Shown here: positions 32,356-40,248 of the stretch, piece after piece | How positions within the stretch are numbered: the first letter of the stretch is position 1 | Layout of the letters: every line of letters begins with the position of its first letter | DNA from: JABAQJ01 sp046327745 | GTDB lineage: Bacteria > Gemmatimonadota > Gemmatimonadetes > Gemmatimonadales > Gemmatimonadaceae | Reading direction: 5' to 3' | DNA: 64,000 nucleotides | Assembly: GCA_046327745.1 (NCBI GenBank) | Contig: JAXLXV010000018.1 | Coordinates: 62,001-126,000, forward strand | Translations under genes and position numbers: made by a program | The notes under the pieces: model-generated | What the model saw: the letters and a program-made list of their open reading frames with translations, nothing else | The model's database searches: none | What the model was told of the DNA's origin: nothing

Positions 32356-32627
32356 GCGATCGTCCCCTTCTTTGACGTGTCTACGTCTTCACTCGCGCCG
32401 GACTTGAAGAGAAACGCCTGCATGTTCTTCGTCAGGAACTGGCGAGCCTGGGGATCCATCACATTCAGGCCGTAATGATTGATGAGCATGGTTTGCTGCT
32501 TGAGCCAATCACTCCAGCACGGTTGACAGATCTCGTTTACGACTCGAGCACCAATCGGACCGGGGAAGGGGGGGCGTTCAAACGCCGGGCGCGTCGCGCC
32601 ACAGCGAGAGCAGGTGATGTCAGGCAT
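32349..32627 (-). CDS. YggX-like (Fe2+ trafficking) family protein
   Basis: 92 residues. CQPCWSDWLKQQTMLINHYGLNVMDPQARQFL and the final MQAFLF match the YggX family, linked to iron handling and protection of FeS clusters. Unlike E. coli YggX it carries CSRCG and CQPC, four Cys that could form a zinc site. ATG 32627 has AGG 6 bp upstream. Its stop overlaps the start of the GH3 gene. It lies just downstream of the terminator of the desaturase gene. Confidence 0.8.
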   Translation of the reverse strand: MPDITCSRCGATRPAFERPPFPGPIGARVVNEICQPCWSDWLKQQTMLINHYGLNVMDPQARQFLTKNMQAFLFKSGASEDVDTSKKGTIAW

Positions 32628-32640
32628 GATGTGCCTCAAG

Positions 32641-32679
32641 AAAAACGGCGACGCCCCCGACTCCGGGAGCGTCGCCGTT
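32641..32679 (-). terminator. Rho-independent terminator of the desaturase gene
   Basis: AACGGCGACGC and GCGTCGCCGTT form a perfect 11-bp stem (32679-32669 with 32654-32644), 14-nt loop, followed on the minus strand by TTTTT. It sits 13 bp after the desaturase stop. Confidence 0.88.
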
Positions 32680-32692
32680 GAAGCTTTCTACG

Positions 32693-33448
32693 TTAGGCGT
32701 CGCTGCGCGCGTATTGCACCTTGGCCAAACCAAAGAGCGAGAGCAGGCGAATATAGATCCATCCGATGTCGAACTCGAACCAACGATGCTGGAACTTCGC
32801 CGAATGCGGATCCGCATGGTGGTTGTTGTGCAACTCCTCGCCGCCAAGCCAAATCGCCAACGGGACGATATTGCGACTCTCGTCCTTCACTTCGTGATTC
32901 CGGTAGCCCCAGGCGTGACCTACGCCGTTGATGATGCCGGCAGCCCAGAACGGGATCCAAGCCATTTGAACTGCCCACACGAGTCCGCCGACGAAGAACC
33001 CGAACAGATAGACATCTGCGACCAGCATGATCACAATCCCAAGCCAGTTGAAGCGACTCAGGAGCAGGCGCTCAAGCAAGTCGTTAGGCGTTCCGCGGCC
33101 ATACTTTTCCAGAACTCCGGGCTGTCGCACGGCGCGTCGATAGTAGAAGGCGCCCTTGAGCACGATGTTCCGCAACCCCTCCACCAACGGCGAGTGCGGG
33201 TCACCTTCGCGATCCGCGAAGGCGTGGTGCTTTCTATGACACGCCACCCATTCCTTGGTGATGATCGCGGTCGTAAGCCAAAGCCACAGCCTCATTGGGA
33301 GCGCGGCCAAGGCGTGGATCCGGACGGCCCGATGAGTCTGCGCCCTGTGCAAGAACAGGGTCACGCAGACATTCGTGATATGACCCGCTATCACGACGAA
33401 GAGGATTGGCTTCCACCAAGCCGTTCCCCAGCTACCAAACTCCGGCAT
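32693..33448 (-). CDS. Membrane fatty-acid/acyl-CoA desaturase
   Basis: 251-residue integral-membrane di-iron desaturase introducing a double bond into acyl chains. The three His boxes are present: HRAQTH (34-39), HRKHH (71-75) and HNNHH near residue 215. Hydrophobic segments (residues 13-33, 48-68, 145-190) match the desaturase topology. ATG 33448 has GGAG upstream; the frame open to 33622 is not supported. Delta-9 (stearoyl-CoA-like) specificity is likely but not certain. Single gene with its own terminator. Confidence 0.92.
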   Translation of the reverse strand: MPEFGSWGTAWWKPILFVVIAGHITNVCVTLFLHRAQTHRAVRIHALAALPMRLWLWLTTAIITKEWVACHRKHHAFADREGDPHSPLVEGLRNIVLKGAFYYRRAVRQPGVLEKYGRGTPNDLLERLLLSRFNWLGIVIMLVADVYLFGFFVGGLVWAVQMAWIPFWAAGIINGVGHAWGYRNHEVKDESRNIVPLAIWLGGEELHNNHHADPHSAKFQHRWFEFDIGWIYIRLLSLFGLAKVQYARSDA

Positions 33449-33716
33449 GAAATTCGTCTCCGCGCATGTGAGTCCGGCCCGATCCCATCCCAATCCCCTG
33501 CCACTCAGTCTTGCCACCAAACAAAGGTTGACCGTGCAGCCAGATAATGTAGCCCTCCGTGGGAGATCGTCCAACTGCCATGGCCAATTGCACGGGACGG
33601 CACACCTCGACCCTCTCAGCAAGGAGTTAACCTCCGTACTGCCTTAATGATGGGCACTAGCGAGAGTCAGCTGACGAACTCAAGTTCTGCCCCTTCCAGC
33701 GTCGAGACTCAGGGGC

Positions 33717-34238
33717 ATGATAGACCGAACACAGCCACCCCAACGTCGGAACGGCATTCGGACCCTTTGCTGCCACCGGCTCCTTTTTGGAGTCGTGCGG
33801 GCGGCGGCGGCTCTCGGCCTGTCGCTTTCTACCGCCCAGGCTCAGGGTCTCCGTTCCGCCACGGCCTCCGTCTCGCTGGTCGTCATAAAACCCGCGGCCG
33901 ACGAGTCCGGAGTCCGAACACGGGACGGGTCGATCGCAATCCCGTCAGAATGGGCAAGCGCTGATGAGATCACGGTGGAATCGGACGTGACGCTCAGCGA
34001 GACACCGGAAAACCGGGGTTTCCGGCTCTTTGTCCGCGACGCGACGCATCGGCTCGTTGAGCTGCGGGTCGGCGCTCAAGTACGCATCGCAACGGCTTCG
34101 TCCAAGGCTCAGGTGCGTCTGCTACTTGGAGCTGACGAACAGGCGCGCTCGGCCCCCCTCGTCCGCGCCGTTGCGCGTTGGCGAGACACGGAACGACGGG
34201 AGGTTCGCTTGCTGCCGGTCGCGGTCGGCGCGCCTTAA
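33717..34238 (+). CDS. Secreted protein of unknown function
   Basis: 173 residues. A long basic n-region precedes a signal core (VVRAAAALGLSLSTAQAQ). The mature part is beta-rich (SVSLVVIKPA, DEITVESDVTL, FRLFVRDATHRLVELRV) and could be one small sandwich domain. It lies next to the chaperone-usher-like operon, its stop overlapping that of the barrel gene (TTAA), so it may belong to the same locus. The start could be further in. No family recognised. Confidence 0.62.
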   Translation: MIDRTQPPQRRNGIRTLCCHRLLFGVVRAAAALGLSLSTAQAQGLRSATASVSLVVIKPAADESGVRTRDGSIAIPSEWASADEITVESDVTLSETPENRGFRLFVRDATHRLVELRVGAQVRIATASSKAQVRLLLGADEQARSAPLVRAVARWRDTERREVRLLPVAVGAP

Positions 34239-35860
34239 CGAGCTGGGGCTCGACGGACCACGACCACTACCGGCGTCGCGCGCGCATCGGTCGCCGGCGT
34301 CACCTTGGTTGGCGCCGTGACGACCTCGAAGGTCCCAGGGATTAGAAAGTCGTCAGGCACAACGCGAAACGTCAGTGCGCGAGAGGTGCTGCGCCGCGCG
34401 AAGAACTGGCCCCGTGAATCGGTATACACCGTTTCACCGCCGATCTCGAGCGCGGCCCCCTCAATAGCCTGCTGCTGCTCATCGACGACACGGCCGAGCA
34501 CAACGTACCGGTCGATGCGTCCGCCACTGGCGACCATCGACGAACCGAGCCCTGCGAGCCCGCGATACAGGAACGTGCTCCCCGACGCGGCATAGTTGAC
34601 GCGTCCATCGGGGGTCACGAACGATCCAACGCTCAATTGGTATGCGCCGATCTGGCCACGCGCGTTCAGGCCGAGCGAGTGCACGAAGGGGTTCGCCGTC
34701 CGATAGGGCGTGTGCACGATCTGATAGTCGATACTCAGCGAATTCAAGCCGGAGCTCACGCCTCCGCCAAACGACACAGACGTTCTTCCATTCTCGTGCG
34801 TAATCATCTGCAGGAGGTTGAATTGCGGCGACACCGCCTCTCGCAGGTACAGAATCGGTGTGGTCGAACGTGCCTCTACCGGCTCCCACACACGCAACAA
34901 ATACAGATCCGTCTGCAACCAACGGTTGACGTTGTGAGACGCGCTGGCAAAGGACGACACATTCCGAACATGTTGAGCGTTCGCGTCGAACACTCCGCCG
35001 CTGAGCGTGATGAAGTCGCTGCGCCAGTTGGCCGAGATCTGATTCAGCGACGCGCGGCTCGCGATTGTTGTACCTGACGAGTCTTGCCGGAAGTGTTGTC
35101 GGCCGAACGATAGCGTGGCACTCGGCGACAGTCGAACCGTCGTGAGCACGTTCTCCCGCTCAACTTCGCTCTGATACGGCATCGGAACATCCGCTCGACG
35201 GTATCCGCTCCCTGACAGGACGTATTGCCCTTTCACATCCACGCGCGAGCTCCGCGAGTCGACCGATACGGCGCCGTACGGCGCGTTATTGCCCACACCG
35301 ACGGTCGCACTCGTGCTGAGGGCGGATCTTGGACGCCAGGTGGCGCCGGTGAAGAGTGATTGTCGAGTGGTGAGCAGCGCGTCGCCGAAGAAGGACAGCG
35401 TTCGGCTGTAGTTGTGCTCCGCATGTACGTATCCGAGGGCGTGCTCGGCCCGGCTGGCGGAGAAGAACGGCGCTGCCAATGCGCTCGCGCTCGCGCCCGC
35501 GAACACTCGCAGGGTGGTGCGTCCACGCAGCCCTTGAAGGCCGACGCCTTGAACCAATACCGCGCTGCCCGCACCAAACTCGTCGCTCGGGAGATCGATA
35601 CTCAAGAGGTCGTTGCCGACTCGAAGTGTGTCGTGCCCAATGAGATGCCGACTCGTGGCCGTGAGGCGCAACCCATCGAGGTACCCCACGCCGATGCTGG
35701 CCTCGTAGCCGTTCCCCCAGATGTTCACGGCACCGCCATAGCCCGCGAATAGTGACGAGCCACCGCCCTGAATCTGGAACACCTGCGCGCGCGCAATCGC
35801 CGGTGCGATGCTCAGCCAGGCGATGCATGCCAGCCTAACAACACGGCCCATGCCATCCAT
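34235..35860 (-). CDS. Usher-like outer-membrane barrel with C-terminal beta-sandwich
   Basis: 541 residues, last gene of the subunit/chaperone operon. Signal peptide (ACIAWLSIAPAIARA), then about 400 residues of alternating, Gly/Ser/aromatic beta-strands typical of an outer-membrane barrel (LFGDALLTTRQSL-like, SVSFGGGVSSGLNSLSIDYQ). From about residue 448 a carboxypeptidase-regulatory-like sandwich follows (VVLGRVVDEQQQAIEGAALEI, TDSRGQFFARR). Canonical fimbrial ushers are about 800 residues with N-terminal chaperone-binding and plug domains; these are not visible here. Place in the operon argues for secretion of the subunits. A plain barrel adhesin is the alternative. Confidence 0.75.
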   Translation of the reverse strand: MDGMGRVVRLACIAWLSIAPAIARAQVFQIQGGGSSLFAGYGGAVNIWGNGYEASIGVGYLDGLRLTATSRHLIGHDTLRVGNDLLSIDLPSDEFGAGSAVLVQGVGLQGLRGRTTLRVFAGASASALAAPFFSASRAEHALGYVHAEHNYSRTLSFFGDALLTTRQSLFTGATWRPRSALSTSATVGVGNNAPYGAVSVDSRSSRVDVKGQYVLSGSGYRRADVPMPYQSEVERENVLTTVRLSPSATLSFGRQHFRQDSSGTTIASRASLNQISANWRSDFITLSGGVFDANAQHVRNVSSFASASHNVNRWLQTDLYLLRVWEPVEARSTTPILYLREAVSPQFNLLQMITHENGRTSVSFGGGVSSGLNSLSIDYQIVHTPYRTANPFVHSLGLNARGQIGAYQLSVGSFVTPDGRVNYAASGSTFLYRGLAGLGSSMVASGGRIDRYVVLGRVVDEQQQAIEGAALEIGGETVYTDSRGQFFARRSTSRALTFRVVPDDFLIPGTFEVVTAPTKVTPATDARATPVVVVVRRAPAR

Positions 35861-35862
35861 GG

Positions 35863-36474
35863 TCAGTACGCCACCGCACGAATGTTCAGCGTACCTGCGT
35901 AGGTTCCGTTGGGGAGGCTCGGTATGCCCCTCAAATCAAGTTGCAGATCCAGATTGTCCGTGCGCTGGCCAATGACATTGAACGGCCACAGGACCACCTG
36001 TCGAAACAGGTGCAGACTTCCGCCTGGCGTGCCAACGCCGCCAACCGGGTTTTGCGAGAAAGCTGTGAACGCGGTCGGCCGACCCGTGGTCACGCGCCCG
36101 AGCATACGCGACGAGGGAAGGGTATTCGAACCGTTTACCAGCGCGGCGGTAGGGGTCGTGAAATACGCCACCAGATCAATCGTGGAGATCAGGTTCGAGA
36201 GATTCCACGAGGTATTGATCTGCACCGGCGTGGGGAACGCATTCACGCGATTGTCGAGGAGCGAGGCGATGGTCTGCGTGCCGCCCGAGCTGATAAGGAC
36301 CGTGAGCGTGGCGGCAACACCTGCATCCGCGGCGACCTGCGGCGTGGACCAGAGAGAGGAGACGGACGCCGTGATCGGTGCGGTCGTCGTAATTGAGCCT
36401 ACCTGCGCGAAGGCCGCCCGCGTCAAACTGACGCTGGCGGCGAGGAAGGCGACGATGACCGACCACTGTTTCAT
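35863..36474 (-). CDS. Secreted subunit C of chaperone-usher-like system
   Basis: 203 residues with signal peptide (VAFLAASVSLTRAAFAQ). Shares the layout of the two other subunits in this operon: LLDNRVNAFPTPVQINTSWNL, DLVAYFTTPTAALVNGSNTL, RVTTGRPTAFTAFSQNPVGG, NLDLQLDLRG and a final GTYAGTLNIRAVAY. The closing NGTYAGTLNIRA pattern resembles the last strand of spore-coat-U/pilin-type subunits. No Cys pair. The start at 36474 excludes an upstream frame overlapping subunit B. It ends 2 bp before the barrel gene. Confidence 0.8.
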   Translation of the reverse strand: MKQWSVIVAFLAASVSLTRAAFAQVGSITTTAPITASVSSLWSTPQVAADAGVAATLTVLISSGGTQTIASLLDNRVNAFPTPVQINTSWNLSNLISTIDLVAYFTTPTAALVNGSNTLPSSRMLGRVTTGRPTAFTAFSQNPVGGVGTPGGSLHLFRQVVLWPFNVIGQRTDNLDLQLDLRGIPSLPNGTYAGTLNIRAVAY

Positions 36475-36520
36475 GGTCCGCGCGGTGGGCTCCATGGAGG
36501 TCGCGGCGATCGACGCAGCG

Positions 36521-37114
36521 TCATATCGCGATCGCCCGCACGTTGACGGTGCCCGTCCACACGCCGGCATTGATCGGCGCCTGCCCGGTCAGGTCGAGTT
36601 GCAGCTCCAGATCGAGCGTGCGGCTCGCCTTCTGATTGGCGGCGGTGATCGGAATGCGAAACAGACGCAGCGTAGCACCGTTCACACCGACGCCGCGCGT
36701 GGAGTTCTGTGTGAACGCCGTCCATGTGGTGGGCTGCCAGGTGGTGATCGGTGTCGTCAACACGCGACCCTTCATGCGCGCGGTGGAAAGCACACTGGTG
36801 CCATTGACGAGCGCTTGCGCAGGATTCGTGAAGTAGGCGACCAGACGCACGGTCGGGACACCGCCCGGAAGGTCCCACGATGTTTGAATTCGAACTGGCG
36901 TCGGGAAATTGTTGGCGGTGTTGTCGACGATGCTCGTCAGCGTTTGCGATGAACCGCTGACCACGGAGACGGAAATCGAAGATCCCTTGGTCGCCGCGAT
37001 CGACACCGTGCGGACTACCGAAAGAAGACCGGGTTGTGCTTCGATTCGACCAACCGGCAGCACCAACGCGAGAACGAAGGCCAGCGCGCGCCATAGGGGA
37101 GTCGAGGTCGTCAT
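36521..37114 (-). CDS. Secreted subunit B of chaperone-usher-like system
   Basis: 197 residues with signal peptide (FVLALVLPVGRIEAQ). Paralogue of the subunits at 35863 and 37869: VDNTANNFPTPVRIQTSWDL, RLVAYFTNPAQALVNGTSVL, TWTAFTQNSTRGVG, RTLDLELQLDLTG and a final WTGTVNVRAIAI. It lies between the chaperone and subunit C. The three paralogues differ most in the loops, as expected for structural versus tip subunits. Confidence 0.8.
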   Translation of the reverse strand: MTTSTPLWRALAFVLALVLPVGRIEAQPGLLSVVRTVSIAATKGSSISVSVVSGSSQTLTSIVDNTANNFPTPVRIQTSWDLPGGVPTVRLVAYFTNPAQALVNGTSVLSTARMKGRVLTTPITTWQPTTWTAFTQNSTRGVGVNGATLRLFRIPITAANQKASRTLDLELQLDLTGQAPINAGVWTGTVNVRAIAI

Positions 37115-37145
37115 CGTGCGTTCCCGTCATTCGTCAGCAAGGGAA

Positions 37146-37841
37146 CTACCGGTCGCCTGACTTTCGCCGTTCTTCGACGGTGAAATTGGCAAAGCGCAGG
37201 AACAAGTGCTCGGGAGCCGCATCGGCCGTCCAGGGGATTTCGACTCGGCGGCGGCTTTGCGGAAACAGCGGGAAGCCCCCGCCTGGCGTCGCGGTGTGCC
37301 CGTCGCCTGCTACCTCAGACATCAGCACTCGCCCCAGCGCGTCAGAGGTGTTCTCCAGCTCAACGATCGCCCGCTTCGCCGTGGAATCGAATGCAAAGCT
37401 CCGGACGGCGACGTCGGTCCGACGAAGCGGTTGCTTTTGAAGAAGGTAGATCACGTGCGGAAGTTCGATGCGGACATTCAATCCGTTCGACGTGCGGGCA
37501 CCTGACATCGCGCTGATCACCTGGAACCAGGCTGGCAGTTGTGAAGCCGATGCTTCGTAGAAGACGGTGTAGCTCTGCAGCGGTGGGATCTTGAAGCTCA
37601 TGGCCGACAGCTTCAGGTGAACGCGTGCCGTGTCGAACGGTTCGTCGAACAATTCACCCGTTGCATCCACCCGAAACCCGCGTGGTTCAAGGACCACGGT
37701 CATCGGAAAAACGGTTTCGTTGACCAGCTCGAACTTTCCCCGCGCAACTTCTGGATATTCGACCACCGCTGGACGCACCGTTTGGGCGTCCAGCGGCACC
37801 GCGGCCAGCAACGCCAGGATCCAAAGTCCCGTTTTGCGCAT
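37146..37841 (-). CDS. PapD-like periplasmic chaperone
   Basis: 231 residues with signal peptide (LWILALLAAVPLDAQ). Two immunoglobulin-like domains: the first has VEYPEVARGKFELVNETVFPMTVVLEP and FKIPPLQSYTVFYEAS, matching the chaperone pattern in which F-x-x-x-P, an Arg and an edge strand donate to subunits; SNGLNVRIELPHVIYLL is the G1-like strand with alternating hydrophobics and LPHVIY. The second domain ends in a basic tail (RRKSGDR). Context with three subunits and a barrel strongly supports a chaperone role. Similarity is in fold pattern, not close identity to PapD. Confidence 0.75.
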   Translation of the reverse strand: MRKTGLWILALLAAVPLDAQTVRPAVVEYPEVARGKFELVNETVFPMTVVLEPRGFRVDATGELFDEPFDTARVHLKLSAMSFKIPPLQSYTVFYEASASQLPAWFQVISAMSGARTSNGLNVRIELPHVIYLLQKQPLRRTDVAVRSFAFDSTAKRAIVELENTSDALGRVLMSEVAGDGHTATPGGGFPLFPQSRRRVEIPWTADAAPEHLFLRFANFTVEERRKSGDR

Positions 37842-37868
37842 GGGCGGTTTCCGTCGATTGGGCGAAGG

Positions 37869-38435
37869 CTACTGGGTAACGGCGCGCAGGTTCAGCGTGC
37901 CGGCGTACGTACCGGCGGTCGCCGTCTGGCCCGTCAGGTCAATCTGGAGGTCGAGATTGTCCGTGCGCGATGACTTCTTGTTCACACCGGTGATGGCCGT
38001 GGTGAACAGCAGGAGCGAACCGCCAGCCTGACCAGCGCCGCCGACGGCGTTCTGGGTGAAAGCTGTGAAGGCCACTGGCGTGCCCGTCGACATCTTGCCC
38101 TTCATGAGGCTGGACGTGATGAAGTCCGTGCCGTTAGCCAACGCCTGCGCGGGATTGGAGAAGTAGCCCACCAAGCTGACAGACGCAGCTGACGGGTTGA
38201 TGTCCCACGCCGTCGTGATGTTCACGGGCGTCGAGAAATTGTTGGCGACGTTGTCCGTCAGGTTCGCCATCGTCTGCGTGCCGCCCGAATTCACGGTCAC
38301 GGTGAGGGACGTCGGCTTCGTCGCGTTGATCGTAACCGTGGCGATATTCGACAGGAGGCCGGCCTGAGCCTGCGCAGTACCGGCAAAGGCGGCGACAGCA
38401 ATAAGTCCATTACGGAGCGTGCGGAACGAGAGCAT
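37869..38435 (-). CDS. Secreted subunit A of chaperone-usher-like system (first gene)
   Basis: 188 residues with signal peptide (LIAVAAFAGTAQAQ). First gene of the five-gene operon and probably the most highly expressed subunit. Shares with the other two: LTDNVANNFSTPVNITTAWDI, SLVGYFSNPAQALANGTDFI, TPVAFTAFTQNAVGGAG, DNLDLQIDLTG and the final AGTYAGTLNLRAVTQ. Beta-rich, Cys-free. The closing strand resembles donor-strand-accepting pilin folds such as spore coat U, but no similarity to named pilins can be read directly. Confidence 0.8.
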   Translation of the reverse strand: MLSFRTLRNGLIAVAAFAGTAQAQAGLLSNIATVTINATKPTSLTVTVNSGGTQTMANLTDNVANNFSTPVNITTAWDINPSAASVSLVGYFSNPAQALANGTDFITSSLMKGKMSTGTPVAFTAFTQNAVGGAGQAGGSLLLFTTAITGVNKKSSRTDNLDLQIDLTGQTATAGTYAGTLNLRAVTQ

Positions 38436-38989
38436 GAGCGGATCCTCGATCGGTTAGGTGACTTTTCGGGCCGCTCGTCGCGCCTGCCCCAACGGCTTCC
38501 GCGAACGTCCTTCGACGGCCTCTTCCATTGTCTTGCGCTGCCACGAGGACGAACGATCCATGCCACCGTCACCCTTCTCGACTGTGTCAAGAGTGTTGAC
38601 AGTTCGGAAATGCTGCCCGCGTCCGCGCGGACAAATCCTGTCGCGTTGCTCGTGTTGAACTCTCCCGCGTCGTCCGCGCGCTCCGAGAACTGCCACGTTT
38701 CTGGTCAGTCCTCGCCAGGACGCCGCCAGAAGTCAGCGCGAATCAATGCTTTAGTTGTTAGGCCGAGCGGCCGAAACTAGGACGATTGCACGTGAGCGCT
38801 CCGCTTTGGAGCCCGCGTCGAGGCAATGCCACTGCCTCGTCAGCGCCTAAAAATCGGGGGGCTCTCGGGTCGTCGCTATCGTCAGGACTGACGGAGAAGT
38901 GCGCTCGCGCGCTTGCGCTTGGCCGCCAACCAGACTGGCAATTCGCGATAGTTCACCGCGTTTCCGGTCGCTGAAGTCCGAGTGCCCGG
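38436..38989. other. 554-bp gene-free region upstream of the subunit operon
   Basis: Between the MoeZ-like stop and the subunit A start I see no supported gene. It holds a TGTCAA-N5-TTGACA palindrome (38585-38601), a small CGTCAG/CTGACG inverted repeat (38880-38893), a GGCC-centred repeat near 38761, and one GTTAGGC word (38757). A 35-codon frame ending at 38454 is unconvincing. Room for a promoter plus regulator sites of the operon, or a small RNA. Confidence 0.5.
38585..38601. promoter_or_regulatory. TGTCAA-N5-TTGACA palindrome
   Basis: A perfect 6-bp inverted repeat that also forms two outward -35 hexamers. It lies 150 bp upstream of subunit A. No good -10 follows at 16-18 bp on either side, so an operator is as likely as a promoter. 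Confidence 0.35.
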
Positions 38990-40192
38990 CTAGTACGCGA
39001 CGAGCGTGGGGTCGACGTCGATTCGCCACCGTTCAATCCCGCCCGCAAGGTTGGACACGTTGCCAAATCCCGCTTGAACCAGCCTTTCAGCCGCTCGCTG
39101 ACTGCGCTGACCGTGATGACAGTAGATGACGACTTCGCGATCGGAGCGCAGAGTGGAGATCAAATCCTCAAAGGTTCCTAGGGGAATGAGGCGGGCTCCT
39201 TCAATACGAGCGATTCCTGATTCCCAAGGCTCTCGAACGTCAATGAGATCGATGTCGTCTCCCCGCTCGCGCTTCTCATGCACCGCGCGCGGCTCCAGTT
39301 GCCGAACACCATTGATGACCATCGGAGCTTTCGCGCACCACGTCGCGTAGTCTGGGAGCGCTTTTAGCGTGCGAACCCCGCAGGCCACGCACGCGGGATC
39401 TCGACGCACCGCAAACTCTCTGAACCGCATACGCAGCGCATCGACAACGAGCAGGCGCCCAGACAGCGATTCTCCAAGGTGCAGGATCTGCTTGAGGGCC
39501 TCAGTGGCCTGAATAGTCCCAAGTAGTCCTGGAAGTACTCCCAGAACACCTGCCTCGGAGCATGAGGGTACCGCTCCGGGCAGTGGGGGCTCAGGGAACA
39601 GGCAGCGATAGCATGGCCCATCCTGAAGACCGAAGACGGTCGCACGCCCCTCGAATCGTAAAACGCTGGCATACACATACGGTTTGCCAAGCAGGATGCA
39701 AGCATCGTTGACCAGATAGCGAGTCTCGAAATTGTCGGTACCGTCAACCACAATGTCGAACGGCGACAGGAGCTCCATCGCATTGGAACTCGTTAGTCGC
39801 TGAGCGTGCGTCACCAGCCTGACTTCCGGGTTCAATTCTGCGAGGCGCCGGCTGCCCGACGCTGCTTTTCCGTGTCCAATGGACTGGGTTGTGTGCAGGA
39901 TCTGGCGCTGAAGATTCGAGACGTCCACCACGTCGTCATCCACGATGCCGAGGGTGCCGACGCCAGCGGCTGCCAGATACAGTGCTGCTGGCGAACCAAG
40001 TCCACCCGCGCCGAGCACAATCACCTTAGCGTGCTTTAAAGCGAGTTGGCCATCCAGGCCAACTTCCGGAAGCGTCAGGTGTCGGCTGTACCGCGCGAGC
40101 TGCGCGGGGCTTAGCTCGAGCTTGTTTTCAGTCATTTCGGGCAATCGGAGTGACGCAACTGGGGTAGATTCCGGTCTTAGTTGACTGGACAT
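38990..40192 (-). CDS. moeZ: ThiF/MoeB-rhodanese fusion (MoeZ type sulfurtransferase/adenylyltransferase)
   Basis: 400 residues. The N-terminal E1-like domain adenylylates the C-terminus of a ubiquitin-like sulfur carrier: VIVLGAGGLGSPAALYLAAAGVG, DVSNLQRQILH, the structural CxxC zinc pairs CYRC and CVAC. A C-terminal rhodanese domain (about 285-390) has IDLIDVREPWESG and the active-site Cys in CHHGQRS. Used for molybdopterin, thiamin or cysteine biosynthesis; no carrier gene is adjacent. The ATG at 40192 is used; one at 40135 is possible. Divergent (56-bp gap) from the hydrogenase-like gene. Confidence 0.93.
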   Translation of the reverse strand: MSSQLRPESTPVASLRLPEMTENKLELSPAQLARYSRHLTLPEVGLDGQLALKHAKVIVLGAGGLGSPAALYLAAAGVGTLGIVDDDVVDVSNLQRQILHTTQSIGHGKAASGSRRLAELNPEVRLVTHAQRLTSSNAMELLSPFDIVVDGTDNFETRYLVNDACILLGKPYVYASVLRFEGRATVFGLQDGPCYRCLFPEPPLPGAVPSCSEAGVLGVLPGLLGTIQATEALKQILHLGESLSGRLLVVDALRMRFREFAVRRDPACVACGVRTLKALPDYATWCAKAPMVINGVRQLEPRAVHEKRERGDDIDLIDVREPWESGIARIEGARLIPLGTFEDLISTLRSDREVVIYCHHGQRSQRAAERLVQAGFGNVSNLAGGIERWRIDVDPTLVAY

Positions 40193-40248
40193 CTAAGCGG
40201 TCAGGGATTCCTTTTGGGCGCAACCGGGCTGGACTGATTTTACCTGAC

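Noticed and set aside
38454..38561. 35-codon basic frame between the TGTCAA palindrome and subunit A
   Set aside because: Plausible ribosome-binding site but random-looking composition; a leader peptide cannot be supported without conservation.
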